Origin: Sphingomonas sp. S2M10
GTDB lineage: Bacteria; Pseudomonadota; Alphaproteobacteria; Sphingomonadales; Sphingomonadaceae
Length of the DNA stretch: 64,000 nt
Assembly (NCBI RefSeq): GCF_012650175.1
Contig: NZ_JAAILI010000056.1
Coordinates: 124,001 to 188,000 of the forward strand
Reading direction: 5' to 3'
Shown: piece after piece, positions 36,807-47,251 of the stretch
How positions within the stretch are numbered: the stretch's first letter is position 1
How the letters are laid out: each line of letters opens with the position of its first letter
Made by a program: the position numbers and the translations under genes
The notes under the pieces: model-generated
What the model was told of the DNA's origin: nothing
Database searches by the model: none
The model's input: only the letters and a program-made list of their open reading frames with translations

Positions 36807-37391
36807 TCAGCCGATCGCGCCGCGCCGCTCGACGAAGTGGCGGCGGCAGAGCGCGACATAGCGATCGTTGCCGCCAATCTCGCGCTGTTCGCCCTCGCGG
36901 ACGGCCCGCCCATCGGCATCGACGCGCAGGTTCATCGTGGCCTTCCGCCCGCATTCGCAGACCGACTTGATCTCGACCAGCGAGTCCGCGATCGCCAGCA
37001 GCGCCGCCGCGCCTTCGAACAGCACCCCCCGGAAATCGGTGCGCAGCCCGTAGCAGAGCACCGGCACCTCGTCCTCGTCGCACACGGCGGCCAGCTGGCG
37101 CACCTGCGCCGCAGAGAGGAACTGCGCCTCGTCCACCAGCACACAGGCCAGCGGCGCCGAGAAATGCGCGTCCTGCACGATCGTACGCAGGTCGGTGCCG
37201 GCGTAAAAGGGCGTAGCATCGGCATGGATGCCAAGGCGGGAGTCGATCACGCCGTGCCCGCCGCGATCATGCACGCCGGCGGTGAACAGCAGCGTCCGCA
37301 TGCCGCGCTCGCGATAGTTGAAATCGGCCTGCAGCAGCGTGGTCGATTTCCCCGCATTCATCGACGCATAGTAGAAATAGAGCTTGGCCAT
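36807..37391 (-). CDS. tdk: Thymidine kinase (194 aa)
   Basis: Salvages thymidine to dTMP. TK1 type: P-loop [37 protein letters not shown], and a zinc site formed by CECG and the final CRRH. Length is standard. Its ATG overlaps the vapC stop as TGATG, so it appears translationally coupled to a toxin-antitoxin pair, an unusual partner. It lies in the segment between rbfA and truB. Confidence 0.95.
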   Translation of the reverse strand: MAKLYFYYASMNAGKSTTLLQADFNYRERGMRTLLFTAGVHDRGGHGVIDSRLGIHADATPFYAGTDLRTIVQDAHFSAPLACVLVDEAQFLSAAQVRQLAAVCDEDEVPVLCYGLRTDFRGVLFEGAAALLAIADSLVEIKSVCECGRKATMNLRVDADGRAVREGEQREIGGNDRYVALCRRHFVERRGAIG

Positions 37392-37780
37392 CAGGCAAGG
37401 GTCTCGATCGGCACGGGAGGATTGGCACCGGCGGCGCGCTCGATTCCGCGATCGAAGGTCGCGAAGCTGCTGGCCGGGCCCGCCGCGAGCAGATGGAGCA
37501 TGTCGGCGAGGTCCGCGCCTTGGCCGAACCGGTCGAGGGCCCAAGTGAGCGCGGCGCTGTCTCCAACCTGGACGGTGGGGAGGTCGATCAGATCCCGGAG
37601 CGCGTGCGCGACCGCATGGACGGGCTGCCGGTAGCGGGACCGCAGCAGCCACTCCAGCTCCAGCAGCACGCTGTTCGATATGTACACATCGCCGCGCAGA
37701 ATCTCGGCTGCGATGGCAGCCTGTGCCGGATCGTCGCCTATCAGAAACCGGGCAAGAACGTTGGTATCAACCGCGCGCAC
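37391..37780 (-). CDS. vapC: PIN-domain toxin, VapC type (129 aa)
   Basis: Probable endoribonuclease. The acidic residues of the PIN active site are visible: Asp5 in [12 protein letters not shown], Glu in [13 protein letters not shown] (about 43), Asp in [13 protein letters not shown] (about 92) and Asp in [12 protein letters not shown] (about 109). GTG start at 37780, overlapping the antitoxin by 14 bp. VapC toxins cut tRNA or rRNA; the target here is unknown. Confidence 0.88.
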   Translation of the reverse strand: MRAVDTNVLARFLIGDDPAQAAIAAEILRGDVYISNSVLLELEWLLRSRYRQPVHAVAHALRDLIDLPTVQVGDSAALTWALDRFGQGADLADMLHLLAAGPASSFATFDRGIERAAGANPPVPIETLA

Positions 37781-38060
37781 GATCGTCCCGCGCAGCTGCC
37801 CTGTCCGCAGCGGACTGCCCGATCGCGTGGTTCATTTCTTCGATGGTGACCGGCGGACCATCGTACCGCAGCGTCGCACGAAGCGAGGCGGTGATCTCGT
37901 CGAACGAGCGGCCGGACTTTGCCGCGATCGGACGCAGCACGATCGATGCGCCGCTGCGAATGACTTCCAATTGCTGACCCGGCAGAAACCCCAGCGCATC
38001 CCGAACCTCTTTCGGAATCACGACCTGACCTTTCGCGGAGAGCGTCGTCGTGGCGTTCAT
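37767..38060 (-). CDS. vapB: AbrB/MazE-type antitoxin, VapB-like (97 aa)
   Basis: An N-terminal swapped-hairpin AbrB domain ([31 protein letters not shown]) binds DNA, and the C-terminal half ([16 protein letters not shown]) would wrap the toxin. ATG 38060. A perfect palindrome lies 3 bp before the start, consistent with autoregulation. Located 31 bp downstream of rbfA on the same strand. Confidence 0.88.
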   Translation of the reverse strand: MNATTTLSAKGQVVIPKEVRDALGFLPGQQLEVIRSGASIVLRPIAAKSGRSFDEITASLRATLRYDGPPVTIEEMNHAIGQSAADRAAARDDRARG

Positions 38061-38063
38061 AGT

Positions 38064-38081
38064 GGTAAGATGCGTCTTACC
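38064..38081 (-). promoter_or_regulatory. Palindromic operator of vapBC
   Basis: GGTAAGA-TGCG-TCTTACC, perfect 7-bp arms, directly before the antitoxin start codon. Position and symmetry fit autoregulation by the AbrB-type antitoxin. Confidence 0.6.
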
Positions 38082-38091
38082 GCCTGCGAAG

Positions 38092-38490
38092 TCAATCTTC
38101 GCTCTCGCCCAGATCCCGCGCCACATTCGGCGCGCGGAGTAGCTTGTCGATATGGCTGCCCTCATCGAAGCTTTCGTCCGCCAGGAACTTGAGCTTGGCG
38201 GCATATTTCATCTTCACCCGGTGCGCGACTTCGCGCTGGAGGAAGGCGGTGTTGGTCCGCAGCGCCTTGAGCACCGCTTCCTCGTCCTTGCCGAGCAGCG
38301 GCTTCACGAACACCGTCGCATGGCGCAGGTCCGGGGACATGCGCACCTCGGTCACCGAGACCAGGTGCTTGGCCAACACCTCATCATGCACGTCGCCGCG
38401 CTGGAGGATCTCGCTGAGGATATGGCGCACCTGTTCGCCCACGCGCAGCACGCGGACAGAGCGGGTTTCATCGGTGTCGTTCTGGCGCAT
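38092..38490 (-). CDS. rbfA: Ribosome-binding factor A (132 aa)
   Basis: Helps 30S maturation and processing of 16S r[62 protein letters not shown] and the acidic end match the family; length is normal. It is 351 bp after infB instead of the usual short gap, and truB does not follow. Confidence 0.95.
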   Translation of the reverse strand: MRQNDTDETRSVRVLRVGEQVRHILSEILQRGDVHDEVLAKHLVSVTEVRMSPDLRHATVFVKPLLGKDEEAVLKALRTNTAFLQREVAHRVKMKYAAKLKFLADESFDEGSHIDKLLRAPNVARDLGESED

Positions 38491-38562
38491 CTTGTGATTT
38501 TGACCGGTTTTCGCTATTTGAGAGACACTGCAACTGTGACTGTTGGCAAGACGTCACCACCT

Positions 38563-38630
38563 GAGCCCGGGTGTTCCAGCGCCCGGGCTCAAATCATTTT
38601 GGGCTCCCGGCGTTCCAGCACCGGGAGCCC
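38563..38630 (-). other. Two look-alike hairpins downstream of the toxin-like ORF
   Basis: Hairpin A (38601-38630): perfect 10-bp stem GGGCTCCCGG / CCGGGAGCCC. Hairpin B (38563-38590): perfect 9-bp stem GAGCCCGGG / CCCGGGCTC. Both loops contain GTTCCAGC (GCTGGAAC on the minus strand), so the two are duplicates with compensating stem changes, suggesting selection on RNA structure. No T-run follows. Confidence 0.65.
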
Positions 38631-38638
38631 GCACTGGG

Positions 38639-38740
38639 TTACCTGCGGCTCAGCTCAATGAGCTTCGCCACCAATCCGAGCAACGCGACGATGAACGTCG
38701 CGAAACCCAGAACCAGACCTGCAACTGCTTCTATTGGCAC
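38639..38740 (-). CDS. 33-aa holin-like small membrane peptide (type I toxin-like)
   Basis: GTG at 38740 with an almost perfect Shine-Dalgarno AGGAGGT seven bases upstream. The product starts MPIEAVAGLVLGFATFIVAL and ends KLIELSRR: one hydrophobic helix and a short charged end. The form (acidic residue at position 4, LGFATFIVALLGLV core, Lys/Glu/Arg tail) resembles the 'putative holin-like toxin' peptides of Firmicutes. It sits between infB and rbfA, flanked by an upstream hairpin that covers part of the ribosome site and two downstream hairpins. Recognition is by eye; it could be another single-helix peptide. Confidence 0.6.
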   Translation of the reverse strand: MPIEAVAGLVLGFATFIVALLGLVAKLIELSRR

Positions 38741-38747
38741 ATGAACC

Positions 38748-38781
38748 ACCTCCTTTTCGGCCGCAGGTGCAGCCGAAAAGG
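38748..38781 (-). promoter_or_regulatory. 5' hairpin sequestering part of the Shine-Dalgarno site
   Basis: CCTTTTCGGC / GCCGAAAAGG, a perfect 10-bp stem with a 10-nt loop (38752-38781). Its downstream arm ends in the AGG of AGGAGGT (38748-38754), so folding would hinder translation of the 33-aa peptide, as in many type I toxin mRNAs. Confidence 0.55.
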
Positions 38782-38841
38782 AAGCGTATCACAGGCGAAG
38801 CTGCCGAGGAACAAAAGGTGTCCATCGGCGGCCCTGCCCGA

Positions 38842-41745
<2,904 letters not shown>

Positions 41746-41749
41746 GCGG

Positions 41750-42454
41750 CTACTCAAGTTCCTCGATAATGTTCGTCGTCAATGGCACGGCGGACGGCAA
41801 AGCCGATGCGCCTTGCGATTCGGAATCGCAAGACACGGGATCAGGTTCGGGTCCGATAAAGTGCAGCCAGCGATCGAGCGCTTCGCTCGTCCGTTGCGCC
41901 GCCCGGGCGTCGATAAATCCGGCGTGTACCACATTTTCGCGGCCTAACGCCAAGGACAATATGGTGCGCGAGACCGGCAATGTTAAGCCCTTCAGGGCAG
42001 AACCTTCCCGATCCGAGCCAACCCGCCACGCCTGCGCCAGTTTGCGGCTGCCGTCGTCGCGGGCGTCGGATGCGTGCAGCAGCAGATGAAGTCGGCCGCT
42101 GCGCGCGGCCTTTTCGATCCGCTCGGCACCGATCACCACATAGCCCGCCTTCGCCTCCAGTCCCAGCCGGTCGAGCGCGGCGCGCTGCAGCTGGGCGGCG
42201 ATCCGGTCCTCCAGATCGTCGGGAATGCGCAGGTCGCCGGTGCGGAAGCTGCGAGAGAGGGCGCCCTTCAGCCTGCCCTTGTCGCGCGACGCCGCCAGCC
42301 CCGCCTTGTCGACGGAGATCCAGGCGCCGCGGCCGGGGGCCTTGGCACGAATGTCGGGCAGCACCTCGCCCTCGGGCGAAAGCACGAGTCGGATCAGCCC
42401 TTCCCGCGGCGATTCCTCGCGCGACAGGATGCAGGTGCGAACCGCGTCGGTCAT
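41750..42454 (-). CDS. YlxR (DUF448)/L7Ae-type RNA-binding protein (234 aa)
   Basis: The N-terminal DUF448 domain (RTCILSREESPREGLIRLVL, GRGAWISVDKAGL) is fused to an L7Ae-like domain (AKAGYVVIGAERIEKAARSG, LHLLLHASDARDDGSRKL). This fusion is usual in alphaproteobacteria, and its place between nusA and infB is conserved. It probably binds RNA; the exact role is not known. The last 30 codons contain a 9-bp hairpin (41812-41832) at the DNA level. TAG stop 4 bp before infB. Confidence 0.92.
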   Translation of the reverse strand: MTDAVRTCILSREESPREGLIRLVLSPEGEVLPDIRAKAPGRGAWISVDKAGLAASRDKGRLKGALSRSFRTGDLRIPDDLEDRIAAQLQRAALDRLGLEAKAGYVVIGAERIEKAARSGRLHLLLHASDARDDGSRKLAQAWRVGSDREGSALKGLTLPVSRTILSLALGRENVVHAGFIDARAAQRTSEALDRWLHFIGPEPDPVSCDSESQGASALPSAVPLTTNIIEELE

Positions 42455-42511
42455 CGTCCCCTCCCGTTGCCTAGAGGGGGGACGACCAATGCCAATGTCA
42501 GTCGGCGCGTA

Positions 42512-44131
42512 TCATTGTTCGGAGTCCGCAATTGCGTCCTCCTCGCCTGCCTGCGCAGGTTCTTCATCGGCGAACCAATGGGCGCGGGCCGCCATGATGA
42601 TCTCGTTGCCCTGTTCGTCGCTCAGGCCATATTCCGCCAGGATGCCGCCCTTGGGCTCCTTGCGGGGGGTATCGTCGCCGCGGCGACGCGGTTCGGCGCG
42701 CTTCTTCTCGACCAGCTCGTCGGTCGCCAGATCGGCGAGGTCGTCGAGCGTCTTGATGCCCGCCTTGCCGAGCGTGACCAGCATCGCTTCGGTGAGGTAC
42801 GGCATGGTGGTCAGGTCGTCCTCGACGCCGAGCGCGCGGCGCTCCTCGCGATTGGCTTCCTCGCGGCGCTCCAGCGCTTCCTGGGCGCGATTCTGCAGCT
42901 CCTGCGCCAGGTCCTCGTCGAAGCCCTCGATCGTCGCCAGTTCCTCGATCTCGACATAGGCGACTTCTTCCAGCGCGCCGAAGCCTTCGGCGACCAGCAG
43001 CTGGGCCAGCGTCTCGTCGACGTCGAGCTCGTTCTGGAACATCTCCGAACGCTCGACGAATTCCTTCTGGCGCTTCTCGCTCGCATCCGCCTCGGTGAGG
43101 ATGTCGATCGCCTTGCCGGTCAGCTGCGAGGCCAGGCGCACATTCTGGCCGCGACGGCCGATGGCGAGGCTGAGCTGATCGTCGGGGACGACCACTTCGA
43201 TGCGATCCTCTTCCTCGTCGATCACGACGCGGCTGACATTCGCCGGCTGGAGCGCGTTGACGACGAAGGTTGCCGTGTCCGGCGACCAGGGGATGATGTC
43301 GATCTTCTCGCCCTGCATTTCCTGCACGACGGCCTGCACGCGGCTGCCCTTCATGCCGACGCAGGCGCCGACCGGATCGATCGAGCCGTCATGGCTGATC
43401 ACGCCGATCTTGGCGCGGCTGCCCGGATCGCGGGCGGCAGCCTTGATCTCGATAATGCCGTCGTAGATTTCGGGCACTTCCTGCGCGAACAGCTTCTTCA
43501 TGAACTCGGGGTGGGCCCGGCTCAGGAAGATCTGCGGCCCGCGATTTTCGCGGCGGACGTTGAGCACCACCGAGCGGACACGATCGCCGACGCGCACCAC
43601 TTCGCGCGGGATCTGCTGGTCGCGGCGGATCACGCCTTCGGCGCGGCCGAGGTCGACGACGACATGGCCGAACTCGACGCGCTTCACCACGCCGGTGATG
43701 ATCTCGTTCACCCGGTCCTTGAACTCGTCATACTGGCGCTCGCGCTCGGCGTCGCGGACCTTCTGGAAGATGATCTGCTTGGACGCCTGCGCCTGGATGC
43801 GGCCGAACTCGATCGGGGGCAGCGGATCGACGATGAAGTCGCCGACCTTCGCACCCTTCTGGAGCTTCTCGGCGCCCTTCAGGTCGACCTGCTTGAAATA
43901 GTCGTCGACCTGCTCGACCACTTCGACGACGCGCCACAGGCGGAGGTCACCCGAAACCGGATCTAGCTTCGCGCGGATGTCGTTCTCGACGCCGTAGCGG
44001 TTCTTCGCGGCGCGCTGGATCGCGTCTTCCATCGCCTCGATGACGATGGCCTTGTCGATCAGCTTTTCCTTCGCGACCGAATCGGCGATCGCGAGCAGCT
44101 CGGCCTTGTTGGCAGAAATGGCGGTGGCCAT
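42512..44131 (-). CDS. nusA: Transcription termination/antitermination factor NusA (539 aa)
   Basis: Binds RNA polymerase and controls pausing, termination and antitermination. N-terminal domain (ANKAELLAIADSVAKEKLID), S1 domain (RVNEIITGVVKRVEFGHVVV near 140), KH domains (GACVGMKGSRVQAVVQEM; LSLAIGRRGQNVRLASQLTG near 320) and C-terminal acidic helix-hairpin-helix repeats (LVAEGFGALEEVAYVEIEEL; LGKAGIKTLDDLADLA). The C-terminal tail is acidic. Seven bases after rimP. Confidence 0.97.
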   Translation of the reverse strand: MATAISANKAELLAIADSVAKEKLIDKAIVIEAMEDAIQRAAKNRYGVENDIRAKLDPVSGDLRLWRVVEVVEQVDDYFKQVDLKGAEKLQKGAKVGDFIVDPLPPIEFGRIQAQASKQIIFQKVRDAERERQYDEFKDRVNEIITGVVKRVEFGHVVVDLGRAEGVIRRDQQIPREVVRVGDRVRSVVLNVRRENRGPQIFLSRAHPEFMKKLFAQEVPEIYDGIIEIKAAARDPGSRAKIGVISHDGSIDPVGACVGMKGSRVQAVVQEMQGEKIDIIPWSPDTATFVVNALQPANVSRVVIDEEEDRIEVVVPDDQLSLAIGRRGQNVRLASQLTGKAIDILTEADASEKRQKEFVERSEMFQNELDVDETLAQLLVAEGFGALEEVAYVEIEELATIEGFDEDLAQELQNRAQEALERREEANREERRALGVEDDLTTMPYLTEAMLVTLGKAGIKTLDDLADLATDELVEKKRAEPRRRGDDTPRKEPKGGILAEYGLSDEQGNEIIMAARAHWFADEEPAQAGEEDAIADSEQ

Positions 44132-44137
44132 CCGGGC

Positions 44138-44686
44138 TTATCCTTCTACTTCGATAATCTTGTCGGCGCCCTCGGCAGAGAGCGGCGCGGTGGCGGCGAT
44201 CAGCCGGTCGGTCATCGTCAGCTTGGCATCCTCAACGCCCGCGAACGGCAGCACATGCTGCGTCTCATCCTGCGTCACGATCGTGATGGTGCCCGCGTCC
44301 TTGTCGATGCCGGCGAGGTCGCCCTTGAACTGCTTGCGCCCGTCCAGCTTCTCGGCGAGCGTGATGCGGGCCTCGTGGCCCTGCCAGTCGGCAAAATCCT
44401 GCAGCCGGGTGAGCGGCCGGTCGATGCCCGGCGAGCTGACTTCCAGCCGATAGGCATGGTCGATCGGATCGCGGCCCTCGGCCTCCAGCCGGTCGAGCAG
44501 GTCCGAGACTCGGCGCGACAGATCGGCGCAATCGTCGATCGTCAGCTGGCGCGTATCCGGGCGCTCGGCCATGATCTGCAGCGTGGGATCGCTCTGGCCG
44601 CCGAACAGCTTCACGCGCACCAGGGCAAAGCCCAGCGTCTGCGCTTCGGTTTCGATCATCTTGGCCAGTTCGGCGAGATTCGCCAC
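44138..44686 (-). CDS. rimP: Ribosome maturation factor RimP (182 aa)
   Basis: Needed for 30S assembly. LAKMIETEAQTLGFALVRVK, LTIDDCADLSRRVSDLLD and YRLEVSSPGIDRPLTRLQDF are family motifs. GTG start at 44686. First gene of the nusA operon, preceded by a non-coding gap to the divergent sugar dehydrogenase. Confidence 0.95.
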   Translation of the reverse strand: MANLAELAKMIETEAQTLGFALVRVKLFGGQSDPTLQIMAERPDTRQLTIDDCADLSRRVSDLLDRLEAEGRDPIDHAYRLEVSSPGIDRPLTRLQDFADWQGHEARITLAEKLDGRKQFKGDLAGIDKDAGTITIVTQDETQHVLPFAGVEDAKLTMTDRLIAATAPLSAEGADKIIEVEG

Positions 44687-44850
44687 ACATGTCTCCGGTT
44701 GTAATCAAGCAGCTTCGGCGCCGGAGCCTGGTGGCCCCGACCTCGATCATGTTTGACGATGTCCGAGAAAGCATCCGCGATATACGCAATCGTGTACCGC
44801 GGAGCAAGGGGGAGGCCAGGGGCCTTGCATCTTTTCGGGCAGGAAAGGCG

Positions 44851-44866
44851 TTGCAACGCGTTGCAA
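44851..44866. promoter_or_regulatory. Perfect 16-bp palindrome, LacI-type operator candidate
   Basis: TTGCAACGCGTTGCAA reads identically on both strands and has the central CG typical of LacI/GalR-family sites. It ends 44 bp before the start codon of the sugar dehydrogenase lipoprotein. No LacI-type regulator is in the window. Confidence 0.6.
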
Positions 44867-44910
44867 AACCGGCTGGGTTCTCAGCCGAACCATCGCCGGA
44901 GAGGATTCCC

Positions 44911-46191
44911 ATGCCCCGTTCGCTGCTGCTGATACCCATGTTGTTCGCCGCTGCCTGCTCGTCGCCGGGCTCCAATGCCCAGCAGCCGGCAGGCACCGCG
45001 GGCACGCCGACACCGTTGCCGGTACCCAGCGGCACCCCCGCGCCGCTGCCCGCAGACGTGCCCTTCACCGCGACGCGCGTCGCCGAGTTCGACTCGCCCT
45101 TCGCGCTCGCGTTCCTCCCCGACGGCGCGGCGCTGGTCACCGAAAAGGGCGGGCAGCTGCAGCTCTGGGAGGTCAACCAGAAGGTCCAGGCGGTAACCGG
45201 CGTGCCAAAGGTCGCTACCGTGAACCAGGGCGGCCTGCTCGACGTGGCGCCGGCGCCGGACTTCGCCAGCAGCGACATGATCTACTTCACCTATTCCGAG
45301 CCCCGCGCCAACGGCAGCGCGCTGGCACTCGCGCGCGCCAAGCTCACCCGCGGCAAGGCGATGGCGCCGCGACTCGACAATGTGGAGGTGCTGTTCCGCA
45401 GCGGCGCGGACGGCGATGGCGGACAGTTCGGCGCGGTGATCGCCTTTGCGCCCGATAGCAAGTCGCTGTTCCTGTCCTCGGGCGAGCGCCAGCGTTTCAC
45501 CCCCGCGCAGGATCCCAACCAGGCGATCGGCAAGATCCTGCACCTGACGCTCGACGGCAAGCCGGCCTCGGACAATCCGGATGCGGGCAAGGTCGGCGCG
45601 ACCAGCGTGCAGGTCATCGATCCGCCTGCGGATACCGAAGCCGCCAAGACCGCCAAGGGCCGCCCCTTTGCGTTCGACGGCCCCAACCCCGCACCCGCCG
45701 CGATCTGGAGCAGCGGCCATCGCAATCCCTATGGCCTCGCCTTCGACGCATCCGGCAATCTCTGGGAGCACGAAATGGGCCCGCAGGGCGGCGACGAGCT
45801 CAACCTGATCGTCAAGGGCCGCAACTATGGCTGGCCCAATGTGTCGTTCGGCGAGAATTACAACAACAAGCCGATTCCCAAGCCCAAGGCCGGCGACGGC
45901 TATGAGCTGCCCAAGCTCCATTGGGTGCCGTCGATCTCGCCCTCGGGGCTGATCTATTACAGCGGCAGCGAGTTCCCGCAGTGGAAGGGCTCGCTGCTGA
46001 TGGGTGCGATGTCCGGCCAGGCACTGCTCCGCATCGCGCTCGACGGCACCAATGCCCGCAAGGCCGATCAGTGGAACCTCGACATGCGCATCCGCGACGT
46101 GGCGCAGGGTCCCGACGGCTCGCTGTGGCTGCTGCAGGACGGCGCCAAGGGCGATGGCGGCTGGCTGATGCGGGTGAGCCCGAAGAAGTGA
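44911..46191 (+). CDS. PQQ-dependent sugar dehydrogenase-like lipoprotein (426 aa)
   Basis: Soluble aldose sugar dehydrogenase (Asd/YliI-like) beta-propeller, probably anchored to the outer membrane. Lipobox FAAACSS (Cys near 16), a Pro/Thr-rich linker, then WALVTE-like blades: SPFALAFLPDGAALVTEKGG, GGLLDVAPAPDFASSD, SSGHRNPYGLAFDASGNLWE, EMGPQGGDELNLI and NYGWPNVSFGENY, the last four containing residues that bind PQQ and Ca in the family. ATG 44911 follows GGAGAGGA. The palindrome upstream suggests regulation by a LacI-type repressor. Confidence 0.9.
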   Translation: MPRSLLLIPMLFAAACSSPGSNAQQPAGTAGTPTPLPVPSGTPAPLPADVPFTATRVAEFDSPFALAFLPDGAALVTEKGGQLQLWEVNQKVQAVTGVPKVATVNQGGLLDVAPAPDFASSDMIYFTYSEPRANGSALALARAKLTRGKAMAPRLDNVEVLFRSGADGDGGQFGAVIAFAPDSKSLFLSSGERQRFTPAQDPNQAIGKILHLTLDGKPASDNPDAGKVGATSVQVIDPPADTEAAKTAKGRPFAFDGPNPAPAAIWSSGHRNPYGLAFDASGNLWEHEMGPQGGDELNLIVKGRNYGWPNVSFGENYNNKPIPKPKAGDGYELPKLHWVPSISPSGLIYYSGSEFPQWKGSLLMGAMSGQALLRIALDGTNARKADQWNLDMRIRDVAQGPDGSLWLLQDGAKGDGGWLMRVSPKK

Positions 46192-46197
46192 GGGATT

Positions 46198-46217
46198 GGG
46201 GAGGTGCACGCCTCCCC
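46198..46217 (+). terminator. Hairpin after the sugar dehydrogenase gene
   Basis: GGGGAGG-TGCACG-CCTCCCC, a perfect 7-bp stem 7 bp after the stop codon, without a clear T-run. Confidence 0.4.
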
Positions 46218-46226
46218 AACATCCTT

Positions 46227-46322
46227 CGTCATTCCCGCGAAGGCGGGGATCCATTGCCGCAGGTGGATAGGCTCGTCCCGAGGCGCACAGGCTAATGGAT
46301 TCCCGCCTTCGCGGGAATGACG
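46227..46322. repeat. 96-bp interspersed repeat, intergenic copy
   Basis: The ends are 29-nt inverted repeats (46227-46255 and 46294-46322, starting CGTCATTCCCGCGAAGGCGG) that differ at one position, around a 38-nt middle. The element is exactly as long as the copy inside imuB at 62054-62149. Translated, such elements give the widespread peptide traces SFPRRRES and DPRLRGND. Confidence 0.9.
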
Positions 46323-46346
46323 GTGGGGTGTGGAGGGAACACTCCC

Positions 46347-46724
46347 CTATCTGACGATCAGGAAGTTCATCCGCGCTGCGGCGATCGGCCGGTCTTCCTC
46401 GTCCTGCCACGCCACGGCGCTGACATTCGCCACGCGGTTGCCCAGCCGCGTCACCGTGCCCTTGGCGCGCGTCTCCTTCTCGCGCCCGCCGCGCATATAG
46501 TCCACCGTGACGCTGACCGGCTTCATCTGCGCCGCGCCTTCGGCTTCGAGCGCCTGAAGCAGGGCGCCGACCGCCGCCATTTCGAGCAGTCCACCGATCG
46601 CGCCGCCATGCAGAAAGCCCGGCCGGCCGACCACGTCTCCGGCGAAAGGCATCACCAGCACCGGCGCATCGGCGCCCGGCTCGACGGTGAGTCCCAGCAG
46701 CTCGGCATAGGGAGGCAGTTTCAC
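46347..46724 (-). CDS. PaaI-family hotdog thioesterase (125 aa)
   Basis: Hotdog-fold acyl-CoA thioesterase. FLHGGAIGGLLEMAAVGAL carries the HGG motif near residue 40, followed by SVTVDYMRGGREKETRAKG. Its ATG overlaps the stop of the second thioesterase (ATGA), so the two form a pair and may work as a heteromer or on different chain lengths. Substrate unknown. Confidence 0.9.
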   Translation of the reverse strand: MKLPPYAELLGLTVEPGADAPVLVMPFAGDVVGRPGFLHGGAIGGLLEMAAVGALLQALEAEGAAQMKPVSVTVDYMRGGREKETRAKGTVTRLGNRVANVSAVAWQDEEDRPIAAARMNFLIVR

Positions 46725-47173
46725 CGGTATCCCTCCGCCGCCATGAAGGTGCCCGCGACATGCGCGATCGGATCCGCGGGATCGCCGTCATGCGCCTGTC
46801 CGCGCACGAACGCGATCGACCGCGTCAGCCGATAGCATTCGGCGCGCCCGATCACCGTCTGTCGCGCGCGCGCCGGGCGCAGATAATCGATCCGCAGGTC
46901 GAGCGTGGCGTGCGGCAGGAACCTGCCCACCTTCAGCCACACCGCGACGCTGCTCGCCATGTCCATCAGCGCCAGGATTGGCCCCGAGGCGAGCACGCCG
47001 GTCTCCTCCTGCCCCACCAGATCCGCGCGCCAAGGCAGCTCCAGCTCGGACCAATCCTCGCCGTGATCGCGATGAGCGACGCCCAGGCGGCTGCCATGGT
47101 TGGGAAAGCGGAGCGCAAAGAACATGCGCGGATCGAACCGGGGCGCCGCCGCGGGATCGCTGGACTGGGACAT
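46721..47173 (-). CDS. Second PaaI-type hotdog thioesterase (150 aa)
   Basis: Hotdog fold with LVGQEETGVLASGPILALMD and MASSVAVWLKVGRFLPHATL; the usual HGG motif is replaced by LASGP, so the catalytic set-up differs from its partner. LRIDYLRPARARQTVIGRAE is the conserved strand. ATG 47173. Coupled to the following thioesterase gene; divergent from the crotonase with 78 bp between starts. Confidence 0.85.
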   Translation of the reverse strand: MSQSSDPAAAPRFDPRMFFALRFPNHGSRLGVAHRDHGEDWSELELPWRADLVGQEETGVLASGPILALMDMASSVAVWLKVGRFLPHATLDLRIDYLRPARARQTVIGRAECYRLTRSIAFVRGQAHDGDPADPIAHVAGTFMAAEGYR

Positions 47174-47251
47174 ACCCACTTTTCTAGCGCCACCGTCTTG
47201 CCCGCGCAAATGCTTCGCCGCACATTGGCAGAGAATGAGAGAGGATGCGGA

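Noticed and set aside
41812-41832. CTTGCGATT-CGG-AATCGCAAG hairpin at the end of ylxR as an infB attenuator
   Set aside because: A perfect 9-bp stem, but there is no T-run or alternative fold; it lies inside coding sequence and no more can be said.
46198-46345. The 46.2-kb palindromic region as a riboswitch or sRNA gene
   Set aside because: It is explained by a terminator-like hairpin plus the 96-bp interspersed repeat that also occurs in imuB.
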